Below are positions 9,506 to 17,828 of a DNA stretch of 64,000 bases, one piece after another. Numbering within the stretch: position 1 is the stretch's first letter; every line of letters starts with the position of its first letter. Origin of the DNA: Streptomyces sp. ISL-100 (lineage in GTDB: Bacteria; Actinomycetota; Actinomycetes; Streptomycetales; Streptomycetaceae); assembly GCF_018614615.1 (NCBI RefSeq), contig NZ_JAGGOK010000059.1:115366-179365 (forward strand), in the 5' to 3' direction. Below the pieces are notes generated by a model. It worked only from the letters and a program-made list of their open reading frames with translations, was not told the DNA's origin and ran no database searches. The position numbers were made by a program, and so were the translations under genes.

Positions 9506-9817
9506 GTCGCATTCGGGACATCCCTGAAAAGTGCCTCCAGAAGGCTTTGCGTAGCAATTCATGTTGCCGCGCAAGGCCCTTTCGGTGTTTCCCTTTCGCT
9601 TCCGCGTATGGATTCTTTCTATGTTTGACATGAGACCGTGAAGGTGTCACGCTCTTGGCAGCGGAAGAAGTGTCGGAGTTTCCGGCTGCCCACTGATCCC
9701 CCTTGATGTGAATGGACCGTCGAGGCGCGTCTGATCGTGGAATGTTTTTTCTTCCGTGTTCCGGGTGCATGCATCTCTCATCGCGTCCTCTATCTCGCCG
9801 AACGGACAGGGTCCACA
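9506..9817 (+). promoter_or_regulatory. Leader region upstream of the phosphonate cluster
   Basis: 312 bp without a supported gene and noticeably richer in A+T than the flanks. A TTGACA hexamer lies at 9625-9630, but the sequence 17 bp downstream (CACGCT) is a poor -10, so a sigma-70 promoter is only possible. A short inverted match around 9545-9590 (TTGCGTAGCAATTCATGTTG) has no uridine tract and is not convincing as a terminator. The region most likely carries the start signals of the first operon (9818-16502). Confidence 0.3.
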
Positions 9818-11101
9818 GTGATTGATTCCGACGACGCCATTGCGAACTCGCTGGAAGCGGTCCGCCGATCCCGGCAGACCTGGGAGGAAAGGCCCCGTCC
9901 CGCTTCTCCGGCGACCGCGTACGAGGAATTCCTGAAGTACCTGCGCACGTGCGTCCCCTACTACCGGGACCTGGACGCAGCGGCCGAGCTGCCGCTCGTG
10001 GGCCGCTCGGACCACCAGGATGACGGCGGCCGGTTCCGTGCGGAGCCCGCCGACGGCCCGCAGTACCGACTCTCCTCCAGCGGCACCACGGGCCGGCCGC
10101 TCGACGTCACCCTGGACGACCCCGCCTGGTACGCCGTCAACTACCACTTCTTTGCGCAGATCCGCGAGCTCGCCGGACTGCCCCGCGATGCCTTCCGCCG
10201 TGGCGCGCCCGGCGTCGTCTTCGTCAGCAACAAGCCGGGCCGGCCCAGCTTCGTACGCCCCCTGCCGCCCCTGGACGACGCGCTCTACCTGCGCCTGCAG
10301 CTGCCCGAGTCCGGGGCGGACACCCTGGCGCTCTTCCAGAAGTTCCAGGCCCCCGTGCTCTACGGCAAGCCGACCTACCTGCTCGACCTGCGGGCGGCGC
10401 TGCTCGGCCAGGGCGCCGTACGGCCACCCTGGCGGCCGCAACTGATCCTGGTCAGCGGAGAGCCCTTGCACGCGGACGACCGCGAGCGGCTCACCGGCTA
10501 CTTCGAGGCGCCCATCGTGGACGCCCTCGCCTCGACGGAGGGCGGCCTGATCGCCGCGACTGCGCCGGACGGGGCGACGTACCACGTGTTCGGCGAGAAC
10601 GTACGGCTCGAAGTGCTCGGCGGGAGCGGACGGCCCGCACCCGGCGGCCGGGGGGAGCTGGTGCTCACCAACCTGGTCAACCGCAGCACTGTCTTCGCCC
10701 GCTACCGCACCGGCGACCTCGCCGAGCTGGAGACCGCCGAGGACGGCACCCAGCGGCTGCTGGCGCTGCGCGGCCGGGAGCCGGAGAAGGTCCGCTTCCG
10801 CACCGCCGAGCTGCCCGCGGACGAGGTGACGCGGGCCGTCGGCTTCGTCCCGGGCCTCGCGGATTTCCAGTTCGTGCTGAGCGATCCAGACCGCACCCTC
10901 CTGCGCTGGTCCCCGGAGGCGGCCTGCGCCGACCCGGGCGTCCTCGCGGCCGCCTTGCGCGACGCCGTGGCCGGACTGCTCCCCGCGGAGCACCCGGACC
11001 TGGAGCAGTGCGCACGCATCACCCCGCTGGGCGGGAAGAAGCGGCGTTTCCTGCTCGGGACCACCCAGAGCCATTTCACCGACGGCGGGATACTCCGATG
11101 A
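9818..11101 (+). CDS. PaaK-like adenylate-forming enzyme (phenylacetate-CoA ligase superfamily)
   Basis: About 427 residues. The AMP-binding loop SSSGTTGRPLDVTL, then LVSGEPL, ASTEGGLIA and RYRTGDLAEL (the Asp that holds the ribose), mark the ANL superfamily, PaaK/coenzyme F390 synthetase branch. A Lys-rich end (LGGKKRRFLLG) may supply the catalytic lysine. These enzymes activate a carboxylate as acyl-AMP and often pass it to CoA or an amine; the substrate here is unknown. I place the start at GTG 9818 (AGGG six bases upstream) because the in-frame sequence from ATG 9737 is unlike the family. Its stop overlaps the next start as ATGA, so translation is coupled to the aminotransferase. First gene of the cluster. 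Confidence 0.75.
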   Translation: MIDSDDAIANSLEAVRRSRQTWEERPRPASPATAYEEFLKYLRTCVPYYRDLDAAAELPLVGRSDHQDDGGRFRAEPADGPQYRLSSSGTTGRPLDVTLDDPAWYAVNYHFFAQIRELAGLPRDAFRRGAPGVVFVSNKPGRPSFVRPLPPLDDALYLRLQLPESGADTLALFQKFQAPVLYGKPTYLLDLRAALLGQGAVRPPWRPQLILVSGEPLHADDRERLTGYFEAPIVDALASTEGGLIAATAPDGATYHVFGENVRLEVLGGSGRPAPGGRGELVLTNLVNRSTVFARYRTGDLAELETAEDGTQRLLALRGREPEKVRFRTAELPADEVTRAVGFVPGLADFQFVLSDPDRTLLRWSPEAACADPGVLAAALRDAVAGLLPAEHPDLEQCARITPLGGKKRRFLLGTTQSHFTDGGILR

Positions 11102-12120
11102 CGCTAAACCTGACCTGGACGGGCAACCAATTCCTGGACCCGCGTGAGCAGGCCGACCAGATGATGTCGGCCACCGAATCCATCGACATCACTAACAAGG
11201 ACGACGTCTGGGGCGAGAGCGTGGCCGCCGCGGTGGCCAAGCATTTCGACGTGCCCGAGGAATTCGTGCGCGTCGGTGCGGGGGCCACCCAGCTAATCGA
11301 CACCCTGCTGCGCAGCGCCTATCAGGGCCTCGTGGTCGACGTCACCCCGAACTTCCACCTCACCGCCACCGTCTCCCGGCAGCAGGGGTGGAATTACGAG
11401 AGCGTCCCGGTGCGCGAGGCGGGTGAACTGCTGCCCGCCCTGGAGCCGTACCTTGACCGCCCCGAAGCGATCATCGTGCTGTGCTCGCCGCGCAATCCGC
11501 TCGGCTACCAATTCGATCTTCAGGACATTGCCACGCTCCTGGGCCGCGCCCGCGGCCTCGTCGTCCTGGATGAGGTGTACGCCGACTTCGCCCCGGACAC
11601 GGCGCTGCGGCTGGTGTCGCAGTACCCGAACCTCGTGGTGATGCGGACCTTCTCCAAGGCCTGGGGCCTGGCCAACCTGCGGATCGGCTTCGCGGTCTCC
11701 CAGGCCTTCGCCCGCCAGGACTTCCGTTTCTGGCTGATGCCCAACAGCGTCTCCGGCGTGGCCCAGCGCACCGCCCTGCGGCTGCTGGCCCGTACCGAGG
11801 CCGTGCACGACAGCATCCGCAGGGCCCGCGAGAGCCGGGAGGTCCTGGCGGCGGCCCTGGAGAAGATAGAGGGCATGCGGGTGTGGGCCTCGGACGCCAA
11901 CTACCTCTGCCTGGAGAGCCCGCACGCGCAGGCGATCGTCGAAGAGCTGCTGACCGCCGGCTACCGGACCCGCCTTCTGCACGACCTCAAGGGCTACCCC
12001 GAGGAGTGGCCGCTCGGCGTACGGATCTCCGTACCGCAGGAGACCGAGCTCGACGCGGTCGTCGAGTGCGTCGTCCGAGTGCACGAGGCGGCGGGCTGCT
12101 TGACCGCGGCAGACCAGTGA
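11098..12120 (+). CDS. PLP-dependent class I/II aminotransferase (HisC-like)
   Basis: 340 residues, the size of histidinol-phosphate/threonine-phosphate aminotransferases. It shows CSPRNPLGY (Asn that contacts PLP O3'), LDEVYADF (Asp for the pyridine nitrogen) and MRTFSKAWGLANLRIGF with the Schiff-base Lys at 187. HisC-like enzymes accept substrates with a phosphate or phosphonate group, so in a phosphonate cluster it could transaminate a phosphonate-bearing 2-oxo acid or aldehyde. That is inference. ATGA and GTGA overlaps on both sides place it in one translationally coupled operon with the PaaK-like enzyme and the peptidase. Confidence 0.82.
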   Translation: MTLNLTWTGNQFLDPREQADQMMSATESIDITNKDDVWGESVAAAVAKHFDVPEEFVRVGAGATQLIDTLLRSAYQGLVVDVTPNFHLTATVSRQQGWNYESVPVREAGELLPALEPYLDRPEAIIVLCSPRNPLGYQFDLQDIATLLGRARGLVVLDEVYADFAPDTALRLVSQYPNLVVMRTFSKAWGLANLRIGFAVSQAFARQDFRFWLMPNSVSGVAQRTALRLLARTEAVHDSIRRARESREVLAAALEKIEGMRVWASDANYLCLESPHAQAIVEELLTAGYRTRLLHDLKGYPEEWPLGVRISVPQETELDAVVECVVRVHEAAGCLTAADQ

Positions 12121-14078
12121 GTCCTTCCGGAGAGGTGAACGGGCCGCCGTCGCTCAGCGCCGACGGCCGGTTCGCCGGCTGGCTCTCCAGTGGCTCCGCC
12201 GCTCCCCGCCTGGTGCTGTACGACGTGGCGGCGCGGCGCGAGCTCAGCCGTTCCGGCGTCGGCGCGGTGCGCTGCAGGGCCTTCACCTGGACGCACCTGC
12301 CCGGCGTCGGGCTCGCAGTGGCGGACGCGGACGGGGCCGAGAACTGGACCCTCTACCGGGTTCGGGTCGAGGCGGCCGAGTGGACGCCGCTCGGTGGCGG
12401 CCCGGCCGTACGGATGCAGATCGCCGGGCTCTCTGAGCAGCGCCCCGCCGAGGTCGTGCTGTCGGCCGACGGCCGCGACCCGAGCTGCCGCGACTACCTG
12501 CGGGTCTCGCTGCTCACCGGTGAGCACGTGCCGCTGCTGCGCGATTCCGCGCATTCCGCCGTGTACTTCGACCGTGTCCTTCGGCCCCGGCTGACCGAGA
12601 GCGTCCTGCCGGACGGCTCACGGGAGCTGCGGCACCTGCCAGCGCCGGGCACGGACGGCGAGGGCGCTCCCTACCTGCGCATTTCGCACGAGGACGCGCT
12701 CACCGTTCGGATCCTGCGGTTCGGCATGGACGGCGACAGCCTGTACTTGGTGCTGCCGGACGGGGCCGACGGCGTACGGCTGGCCGAGCTGGACTGCCGG
12801 CCCGGGGTGCCGGCCGGTAGGCCGCGGACCCTGTATCGGGTCGGCGGCGGGGACTTCGCCGGGGTGCTGTACGCCGAGGACACCGGCCGGCCCGACCTGT
12901 TTCATGTCGAGCAGGCGCAGCAGACCTGCGTCGCGCTGGACGAGGCAGCGACGGCCCGGGTCGCGCGGCTGCGGAGCGCGCTCGGCACCGAACCGGTGGT
13001 CCTGGAACGCCGGGGCGGCCACTGGCTGGCGGCCGCGCACCGCCCCGAGCGGGACGTGACGTATGCCCTCCACGACCCGGCGGCAGACGAAACCTGGTTG
13101 CTGAGCACGGCCCGTCCCGGCCAGGAGCCGCTGCCGGTGGAGTGTCGGCCGGCCACGGTGCCGCTGCGGGACGGCGGCCACGCCGTCACCTACGTCACCC
13201 GGGGCGCCGACGCGCGGCGGCGGGGCGGGGCCGGGCCGACCGTCCTGCTGGTGCACGGCGGGCCCTGGCGGCGCAGCCGCTGGGAGTACGCCGAGCGGCG
13301 GGCCTGGCTCGCCGAGCAGGGCTACACCGTGATCGAGCCTAACTTCCGCGGCTCCACCGGCTTTGGCTCGGCCTGGGCCAACGCCGCCGACCGGCAGTGG
13401 GGCGCCGCCATGCAGGACGACCTGGAGGACGCCCTGGACTGGGCGGTGGCCGAGGGGCTCGCCGACCCGGACCGGATTGCCCTGCTGGGCGGGAGCTACG
13501 GCGGCTACGCCGTGCTCCAGATGGCCGCGACCACCCGGCGGGAACTGCGCTGCGTGGTGGCGACCTCGCCGCTGACCGACCTGGTGCGGTTCCTGGAGGA
13601 GCCGCCCGCCTTCTGGCGGACCGCGGCGCCGATGCTGCGGCGGCGGATTGGGGATCCGGCCGTACCGGAGCAGCGGGCGGCCCTAGAGGCGACCTCACCG
13701 GTGAACCGGCCCGAGGGCTTCCGCTGCCCGGTGCTGCTGGTGCACGGCGCCACCGACAGCCGAGTGCCCGCAGAGATGGCGACCCGGATGTTCATGGCCC
13801 TGGCTCAGGCGAACCGGGACGCCACTCTTGCCCTCTTCCCCGACGAGGGCCACGAGGTGGTGACGACCGGCAACCGCAATGCGCTGAACGCGCTGCTAGC
13901 CCGCTACCTGGCCGACCGGCTCTGGGAGCCCGGGCCAGCGGGGACGCAGCCCGATCCGGCAGGTCCCTCGGTCGACACCACCATGAAGCTTTTCGACTCA
14001 CCTCGCGCCGCCCGCCTTGCGGCGGGCCGGGCGCCGAACTCTGGAGCAGAGCATGGCACTTCACCTGACGCGCAGTAA
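12117..14078 (+). CDS. S9 family prolyl-oligopeptidase-like serine peptidase
   Basis: 653 residues from GTG 12117, which overlaps the preceding stop as GTGA. The N-terminal 390 residues are beta-rich (a propeller that limits substrates to small peptides). The C-terminal alpha/beta hydrolase carries the triad Ser460 (GGSYGGY), Asp547 (HGATDSR) and His579 (DEGHEV), with LVHGGPWRRS before it. There is no signal peptide, so it is cytoplasmic. In the cluster it could trim a peptide-like product, activate a protected form inside the cell, or hydrolyse an intermediate. The family includes acylaminoacyl peptidases. No role can be proved from sequence. Confidence 0.85.
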   Translation: MSPSGEVNGPPSLSADGRFAGWLSSGSAAPRLVLYDVAARRELSRSGVGAVRCRAFTWTHLPGVGLAVADADGAENWTLYRVRVEAAEWTPLGGGPAVRMQIAGLSEQRPAEVVLSADGRDPSCRDYLRVSLLTGEHVPLLRDSAHSAVYFDRVLRPRLTESVLPDGSRELRHLPAPGTDGEGAPYLRISHEDALTVRILRFGMDGDSLYLVLPDGADGVRLAELDCRPGVPAGRPRTLYRVGGGDFAGVLYAEDTGRPDLFHVEQAQQTCVALDEAATARVARLRSALGTEPVVLERRGGHWLAAAHRPERDVTYALHDPAADETWLLSTARPGQEPLPVECRPATVPLRDGGHAVTYVTRGADARRRGGAGPTVLLVHGGPWRRSRWEYAERRAWLAEQGYTVIEPNFRGSTGFGSAWANAADRQWGAAMQDDLEDALDWAVAEGLADPDRIALLGGSYGGYAVLQMAATTRRELRCVVATSPLTDLVRFLEEPPAFWRTAAPMLRRRIGDPAVPEQRAALEATSPVNRPEGFRCPVLLVHGATDSRVPAEMATRMFMALAQANRDATLALFPDEGHEVVTTGNRNALNALLARYLADRLWEPGPAGTQPDPAGPSVDTTMKLFDSPRAARLAAGRAPNSGAEHGTSPDAQ

Positions 14079-15342
14079 CGCGCTGCTGCTGCTGACCCCG
14101 AAGACCGGCAGCACCTGGATCCGGAAGAAGATCAGAGAGCTGGGCATCGCCGTCGAGGAGGTCGGTGACCCGGCGATGCGCGAGCACGACCTGCTCGCCG
14201 ACTTCGACCGCTCGCAGTACCGCTTCATCGGCGCCTTCGTCCGCGATCCGCTGGAGTGGTACCGCTCCTACTGGTCCTACCGGATGGAGAGGGGCTGGCG
14301 TCCGCAGTACCCGCTGGACGAGCACTGCGAGAGCGACGACTTCGAGACGTTCGTCCGCCGCGCGGTGACGACCCTGCCGGGCGCCCTGGGCAACATCTAC
14401 ACCTCGTACGTGGGCGCTCCGGGCGAAGAGGTCGACTTCATCGGGCGCCAGGAGGACCTCCAGGCCGACTTCGCCCGCTTCCTGGAACTGGTCGGCGAGG
14501 AGTTCGACGCCGAGGTGCTCGCGGAGGGCAGCCGGATCAACGCGACGAAGATCCGCCCCGATTACCCGGTGGAGCTAAAGGAGCTGATCACCCTCTCCGA
14601 GTGGGAGACCATGGGGCGCTTCGGCTACCTCGCCGACCGGCCCGACCCGATCGCACTGGCCAACATGCAGGCCCGCTACCCCGAGGACGCGAACGACCTG
14701 CGACTGCTCTCGCTGTGGACCGAGAAGATCCACTGGGCGCCGGACGACAAGAAGCGCGAGGCCGGCCGCCCGGTGGCTGCGGAGACCCGCTACGCCCGGG
14801 TGAACAGCAACTTCGCGCTGTACGCTGAGCACAAGAAGCAGGACCCGCAGTACGCGGGCGACCGCTACCGCGAAGCGCTGCGGCTGGACGCGGCGCACCC
14901 CCGCACCCTGTGCAACTATGCGCTGTACGTGGCGAAGCACGTGGGCGACACCGCGCAGGCGCGCGCGCTGATGCTGCGCGCCTTGGCCGGCCGCCCCAAC
15001 CACCCCTACACGCTGGGCAAGCTGGCCTGGCTGACCGCCGACCGGCTGGGCGACCCGGGCCTCGCAGAGGTCCTTTACCGGCAGAGCCTGGCCGCCAACG
15101 CGGCCCAGCACGAGCTGCAGGTCGAGTTCGCCAACCTCCTCGCCGGACAGGACCGGGCCGAGGAGGCGCTGGCCCTGCTCGGCCCGGCGGCCGAGAGCCC
15201 GGACGCCAACCGGCTGACCCTGCTCACGCACGCCTCGCTGCTGGCCCGCTTGGGCCGCGTCGCCGAGGCCCGCGCCGTCCAGCGGCGGGCAGCGGACGCT
15301 GCGGGCGACATGGCGGCGGCAGACCCGGCGGCGACCGCGTAA
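14053..15342 (+). CDS. Sulfotransferase-like protein with C-terminal TPR repeats
   Basis: 429 residues. T15-P-K-T-G-S-T-W22 is the 5'-phosphosulfate loop of PAPS sulfotransferases, and residues 63-73 (VRDPLEWYRSY) match the 3'-phosphate-binding RDP...S region. From about residue 240 the chain is helical repeats of TPR type (RVNSNFALYAEHKK, NYALYVAKHVGDTAQARALM, EEALALLGPAAES). It should transfer sulfonate from PAPS to an acceptor, possibly one held by the TPR part. The start at ATG 14053 has GGAG upstream and overlaps the peptidase by 26 bp. PAPS-making genes (20.3-24.0 kb) in the same cluster support the call. The general base cannot be assigned with certainty. Confidence 0.75.
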   Translation: MALHLTRSNALLLLTPKTGSTWIRKKIRELGIAVEEVGDPAMREHDLLADFDRSQYRFIGAFVRDPLEWYRSYWSYRMERGWRPQYPLDEHCESDDFETFVRRAVTTLPGALGNIYTSYVGAPGEEVDFIGRQEDLQADFARFLELVGEEFDAEVLAEGSRINATKIRPDYPVELKELITLSEWETMGRFGYLADRPDPIALANMQARYPEDANDLRLLSLWTEKIHWAPDDKKREAGRPVAAETRYARVNSNFALYAEHKKQDPQYAGDRYREALRLDAAHPRTLCNYALYVAKHVGDTAQARALMLRALAGRPNHPYTLGKLAWLTADRLGDPGLAEVLYRQSLAANAAQHELQVEFANLLAGQDRAEEALALLGPAAESPDANRLTLLTHASLLARLGRVAEARAVQRRAADAAGDMAAADPAATA

Positions 15343-15402
15343 GGCGCCAGCCGCCAGAACGGGCCGGCCGCGCGCCGCCCCGCTCCTCTCACGAACACCG
15401 CC

Positions 15403-15409
15403 AAGGAGG
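15403..15409 (+). promoter_or_regulatory. Ribosome binding site that fixes a TTG start
   Basis: AAGGAGG, a full Shine-Dalgarno match, stands seven bases before TTG 15417. No ATG or GTG in the right frame lies at a proper distance, so the dioxygenase-like gene starts at this TTG. Confidence 0.75.
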
Positions 15410-15416
15410 CGAAACG

Positions 15417-16502
15417 TTGTACACGGAGAATGCACTGGCCCGGGTCATCCAGGACGAGTGCGTGGCCGGTGCGGGCAAGTCGGTCGAGCAAATCGCGGCC
15501 GCTGCGCGCGAGGTGATGGAGAAGAACCGGATCTGTCTGATCCGCGCCTTCCCCCTTGACCCCGACCGCTACCTGGAGTTCCTCGGCCACTTCGGTGAGC
15601 CGCTGATGAACTACTCCTCGCTCAGCGAGCTGGCGAAGACCGACCCGCACCCGCAGATCAACCGGGTCAAGTACAAGAAGAAGGCGGAGGGTGCCCAGTC
15701 GGTGCACTACGTCGCGGGCGGGCTGCGGCCCCACTCGGCGCGGTCCTGGCGCTCCCCGCGGCCCTCGCACTTCGCGATGCTGATGGTCGAGGCTGGCTGG
15801 CGCGAGGTGCCGGCCGGTGAGCGCGGCGAGTCCGTCGTGGTCAGCTGGAACGACCTGTTCAACCGGCTCGCGGAGCGCGACGGCGAGGCGTTCCAGGAGC
15901 ACTTCGCGCGGCTGTCCACCACCCCGATCACCTTCGAGGCGAACAACGTCCGCGAGGAGCTCAGCCGCCTTCCGCTGCTCTACCGGCTGCCGGACGCCCG
16001 TGGCCCCTACGACGTCGGCGTGCGGTTGAAGCAGGACCTGAGCGAGAAGATCGTGGGCATCCGGGAGCAGATCCCCGACTTCGAGGCGTACCAGAAATCA
16101 CTGGACTACCTGCTGGAGGCGAGCGCCGACGAGCAGTTCTTCGCCTGCTTCCCGATGGCGAGCGGCGACCTGCTGCTGCTCGATAACCACCGCTTCGCGC
16201 ACGGCCGCCTGAAGATAGTCGGGGAGTACGTCGTCGACGGCGAGGCCCGGACGAACAACCGCGAGCTATGGAGCGTCACGGTCTCGCCCAGGGCTGAGGA
16301 CGGGGCCGCGGCCGAGGCGGATGGCGAGCAGGCCGACCTCGTCGCCGTCTGCGCCGAGCTCCAGGGCGAGCTGGACGCCCTGATCGGCGGGACCGGCAGC
16401 AATGCCGCGGCCCAGTCGCTGGACACCGCCGTGGCCTCCCTCAAGGAGGTCGAGCAGCGCAACGTCTCATCGGTGCAGCTGGTGGCGCTCTCCCACCACT
16501 GA
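15417..16502 (+). CDS. TauD-like Fe(II)/2-oxoglutarate enzyme with HxA instead of HxD (halogenase-type motif)
   Basis: 361 residues from a TTG start with a perfect ribosome site. The fold is TauD/TfdA-like: the first metal ligand region reads RPH106-S-A108-RSWRSPRP, aligning with the HTDxTF...P motif of TauD, but Ala replaces the metal-binding Asp. The distal His262 lies in NHRFAHGR, and the 2-oxoglutarate Arg282 in NNRELWSV. Loss of the carboxylate with both His kept is the hallmark of radical halogenases such as SyrB2 (HxA) and WelO5/BesD (HxG), where a halide takes the free site. An inactive or otherwise altered enzyme is the alternative. A paralogue with HSG lies at 25.8 kb. A terminator follows at 16526. 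Confidence 0.7.
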   Translation: MYTENALARVIQDECVAGAGKSVEQIAAAAREVMEKNRICLIRAFPLDPDRYLEFLGHFGEPLMNYSSLSELAKTDPHPQINRVKYKKKAEGAQSVHYVAGGLRPHSARSWRSPRPSHFAMLMVEAGWREVPAGERGESVVVSWNDLFNRLAERDGEAFQEHFARLSTTPITFEANNVREELSRLPLLYRLPDARGPYDVGVRLKQDLSEKIVGIREQIPDFEAYQKSLDYLLEASADEQFFACFPMASGDLLLLDNHRFAHGRLKIVGEYVVDGEARTNNRELWSVTVSPRAEDGAAAEADGEQADLVAVCAELQGELDALIGGTGSNAAAQSLDTAVASLKEVEQRNVSSVQLVALSHH

Positions 16503-16525
16503 TTGCTGTCCCATGGCCCGGGGGA

Positions 16526-16558
16526 TTCCGCCCTGCTGTTTCCCGCAGCAGGGCGGAA
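16526..16558 (+). terminator. Intrinsic-type terminator after the first dioxygenase-like gene
   Basis: A 13-bp perfect stem (TTCCGCCCTGCTG / CAGCAGGGCGGAA) with a seven-base loop lies 23 bp after the stop. A U-tract is missing, as is common in streptomycetes. It closes the first operon and separates it from the ATCase gene. Confidence 0.75.
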
Positions 16559-16559
16559 A

Positions 16560-16571
16560 GCTGATATCAGC
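16560..16571. promoter_or_regulatory. 12-bp palindrome upstream of the ATCase gene
   Basis: GCTGATATCAGC is a perfect 12-bp palindrome between the terminator and the ATCase start, 75 bp upstream of ATG 16646. It could be an operator. There is no second copy that I found, so this is a weak suggestion. Confidence 0.3.
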
Positions 16572-16645
16572 AGGCCAATCGGGTGCCCCCGTACACTGTC
16601 GGCGCCCCGATCGCAGTTGAGTTCCCAGAGGAAGTCGGATCCGCC

Positions 16646-17692
16646 ATGTCACTGACCGGAAAGCACATTCTCTCCAGCGACCTCTTCAGCAGAGACGCAT
16701 TGGAGCAGCTCTTCGAACTGGCGGACGTGCTGACGCCGGTGGCCCGGGGCCGCCAAGTCACCCGGGTCCTCGAGGGCGCCGTCATGGCCAGCCTCTTCTT
16801 CGAGGCGAGCACCCGCACCCGGCTCAGCTGCGAGTCCGCGTTCTTGCGCCTGGGCGGCGGGGTGACCAGCACCACGGGCGCGGAGGTCATGTCGATCGCC
16901 AAGGGCGAGTCGCTGGCCGACACCAGCCGCGTGGTCAGCGGGTACTGCGACCTCATCGTGATGCGGCACCCAGAGACGAGCGCGGTGCACGAGTTCGCCG
17001 CGGCCACCAACGTCCCGGTGATCAACGGGGGCAACGGCGCCGGTGAGCACCCGACGCAGGCCCTGCTCGACATGTTCAACCTGCACCAGGAGTTCGCTCG
17101 GACCGGCCGAATCATGGATGGCCGCCGTCTCGCCCTGGTCGGCGACCTGCGGCACGGCCGCACCGTACACTCGCTGATGAAGCTGGTCTCCCGCTACGAG
17201 GATCTGACCATCGTCTGCGTCGCCCCCCAGTCCCTTGGGATGCCCGCCGAGCTGCTGGAGTTCGTCGAGCGGCGGGGCCACCGAATCGAGCTGAGCGACG
17301 ACCCGGAGACCGGCCTCAAGGACGCCGACCTTGTCTACTCGACGCGGCTGCAGACCGAGCGGTTCGCGGACCGGCCGGTGCCCTACAGCGACGCCTTCCG
17401 TATCGACAAGGCGTTGGTGAGCCGGGTCTGCCGGGCCGACGCGGTGATCATGCACCCACTGCCGCGGGACGGCCGCCCGGGCTCTAACGACCTGGCAACC
17501 GACCTCAACGACGACCCCCGCCTGGCGATCTTCCGGCAGACCGACGCTGGCATCCCCATGCGGATGGCCCTGTTCGCCTCGGTGCTCGGCGTGGCCGACG
17601 CCGTCCGCGGCTCGCTGAGCCCGGCGACCTGGTACCGCCCGGACTACACCGGGCCCGAGGACGCTCCGTTCTACAGGAACGTCGCTTCCTGA
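16646..17692 (+). CDS. pyrB: Aspartate carbamoyltransferase, catalytic chain (probable self-resistance copy)
   Basis: 348 residues. All active-site residues of E. coli ATCase can be matched: S55-T-R-T-R (phosphate site), K86 in IAKGES (80s loop), R107 in MRHPE, H135 and Q138 in EHPTQALLD, R172 in RHGRTVHS, R234 and Q236 in STRLQTERF, and HPLPRDG at 270-276. It makes N-carbamoyl-L-aspartate from carbamoyl phosphate and aspartate, the first committed pyrimidine step. The text is closer to the E. coli type (VMRHP, GRTVHS) than to my memory of actinobacterial PyrB. No pyrimidine genes or regulatory chain are nearby; it is bounded by terminators at 16526 and 17711. In a phosphonoacetate cluster this points to a target copy resisting a PALA-like inhibitor. 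A biosynthetic carbamoylation is the alternative. Confidence 0.88.
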   Translation: MSLTGKHILSSDLFSRDALEQLFELADVLTPVARGRQVTRVLEGAVMASLFFEASTRTRLSCESAFLRLGGGVTSTTGAEVMSIAKGESLADTSRVVSGYCDLIVMRHPETSAVHEFAAATNVPVINGGNGAGEHPTQALLDMFNLHQEFARTGRIMDGRRLALVGDLRHGRTVHSLMKLVSRYEDLTIVCVAPQSLGMPAELLEFVERRGHRIELSDDPETGLKDADLVYSTRLQTERFADRPVPYSDAFRIDKALVSRVCRADAVIMHPLPRDGRPGSNDLATDLNDDPRLAIFRQTDAGIPMRMALFASVLGVADAVRGSLSPATWYRPDYTGPEDAPFYRNVAS

Positions 17693-17710
17693 CAGCACGC
17701 GTACAGCCCC

Positions 17711-17762
17711 CCGAGAACGCCGAAGCGGGCCGGTCACCACCGGCCCGCTTCGGCGTTCTCGG
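17711..17762 (+). terminator. Strong hairpin terminator after the ATCase gene
   Basis: A perfect 24-bp stem (17711-17734 with 17739-17762, beginning CCGAGAACGCCGAAGCGGGC) and a four-base loop. It isolates the ATCase gene from the long operon that starts with the MFS gene. The palindrome may also act bidirectionally. Confidence 0.9.
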
Positions 17763-17828
17763 CATCCGGTGGCCGTTCGCGGCACGACGCGGCGACGAAA
17801 CAGCAGAACGACGGACAAGAGGTTTTGC

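Noticed and set aside
11883..12116. Extension of the S9 peptidase frame upstream of 12117
   Set aside because: It lies inside the aminotransferase gene in another frame and reads as Arg/Pro-rich shadow sequence; the GTGA overlap gives a natural start.
12117..14078. Non-ribosomal peptide or polyketide synthesis in the cluster
   Set aside because: No carrier-protein, condensation or ketosynthase motifs were found anywhere in 9.8-32.7 kb; amide formation is better explained by the ATP-grasp proteins.
14910..15416. Longer dioxygenase frame starting at 14910
   Set aside because: The first 170 residues are an out-of-frame shadow of the sulfotransferase-TPR gene; the Shine-Dalgarno site and TTG at 15417 fit the family start.
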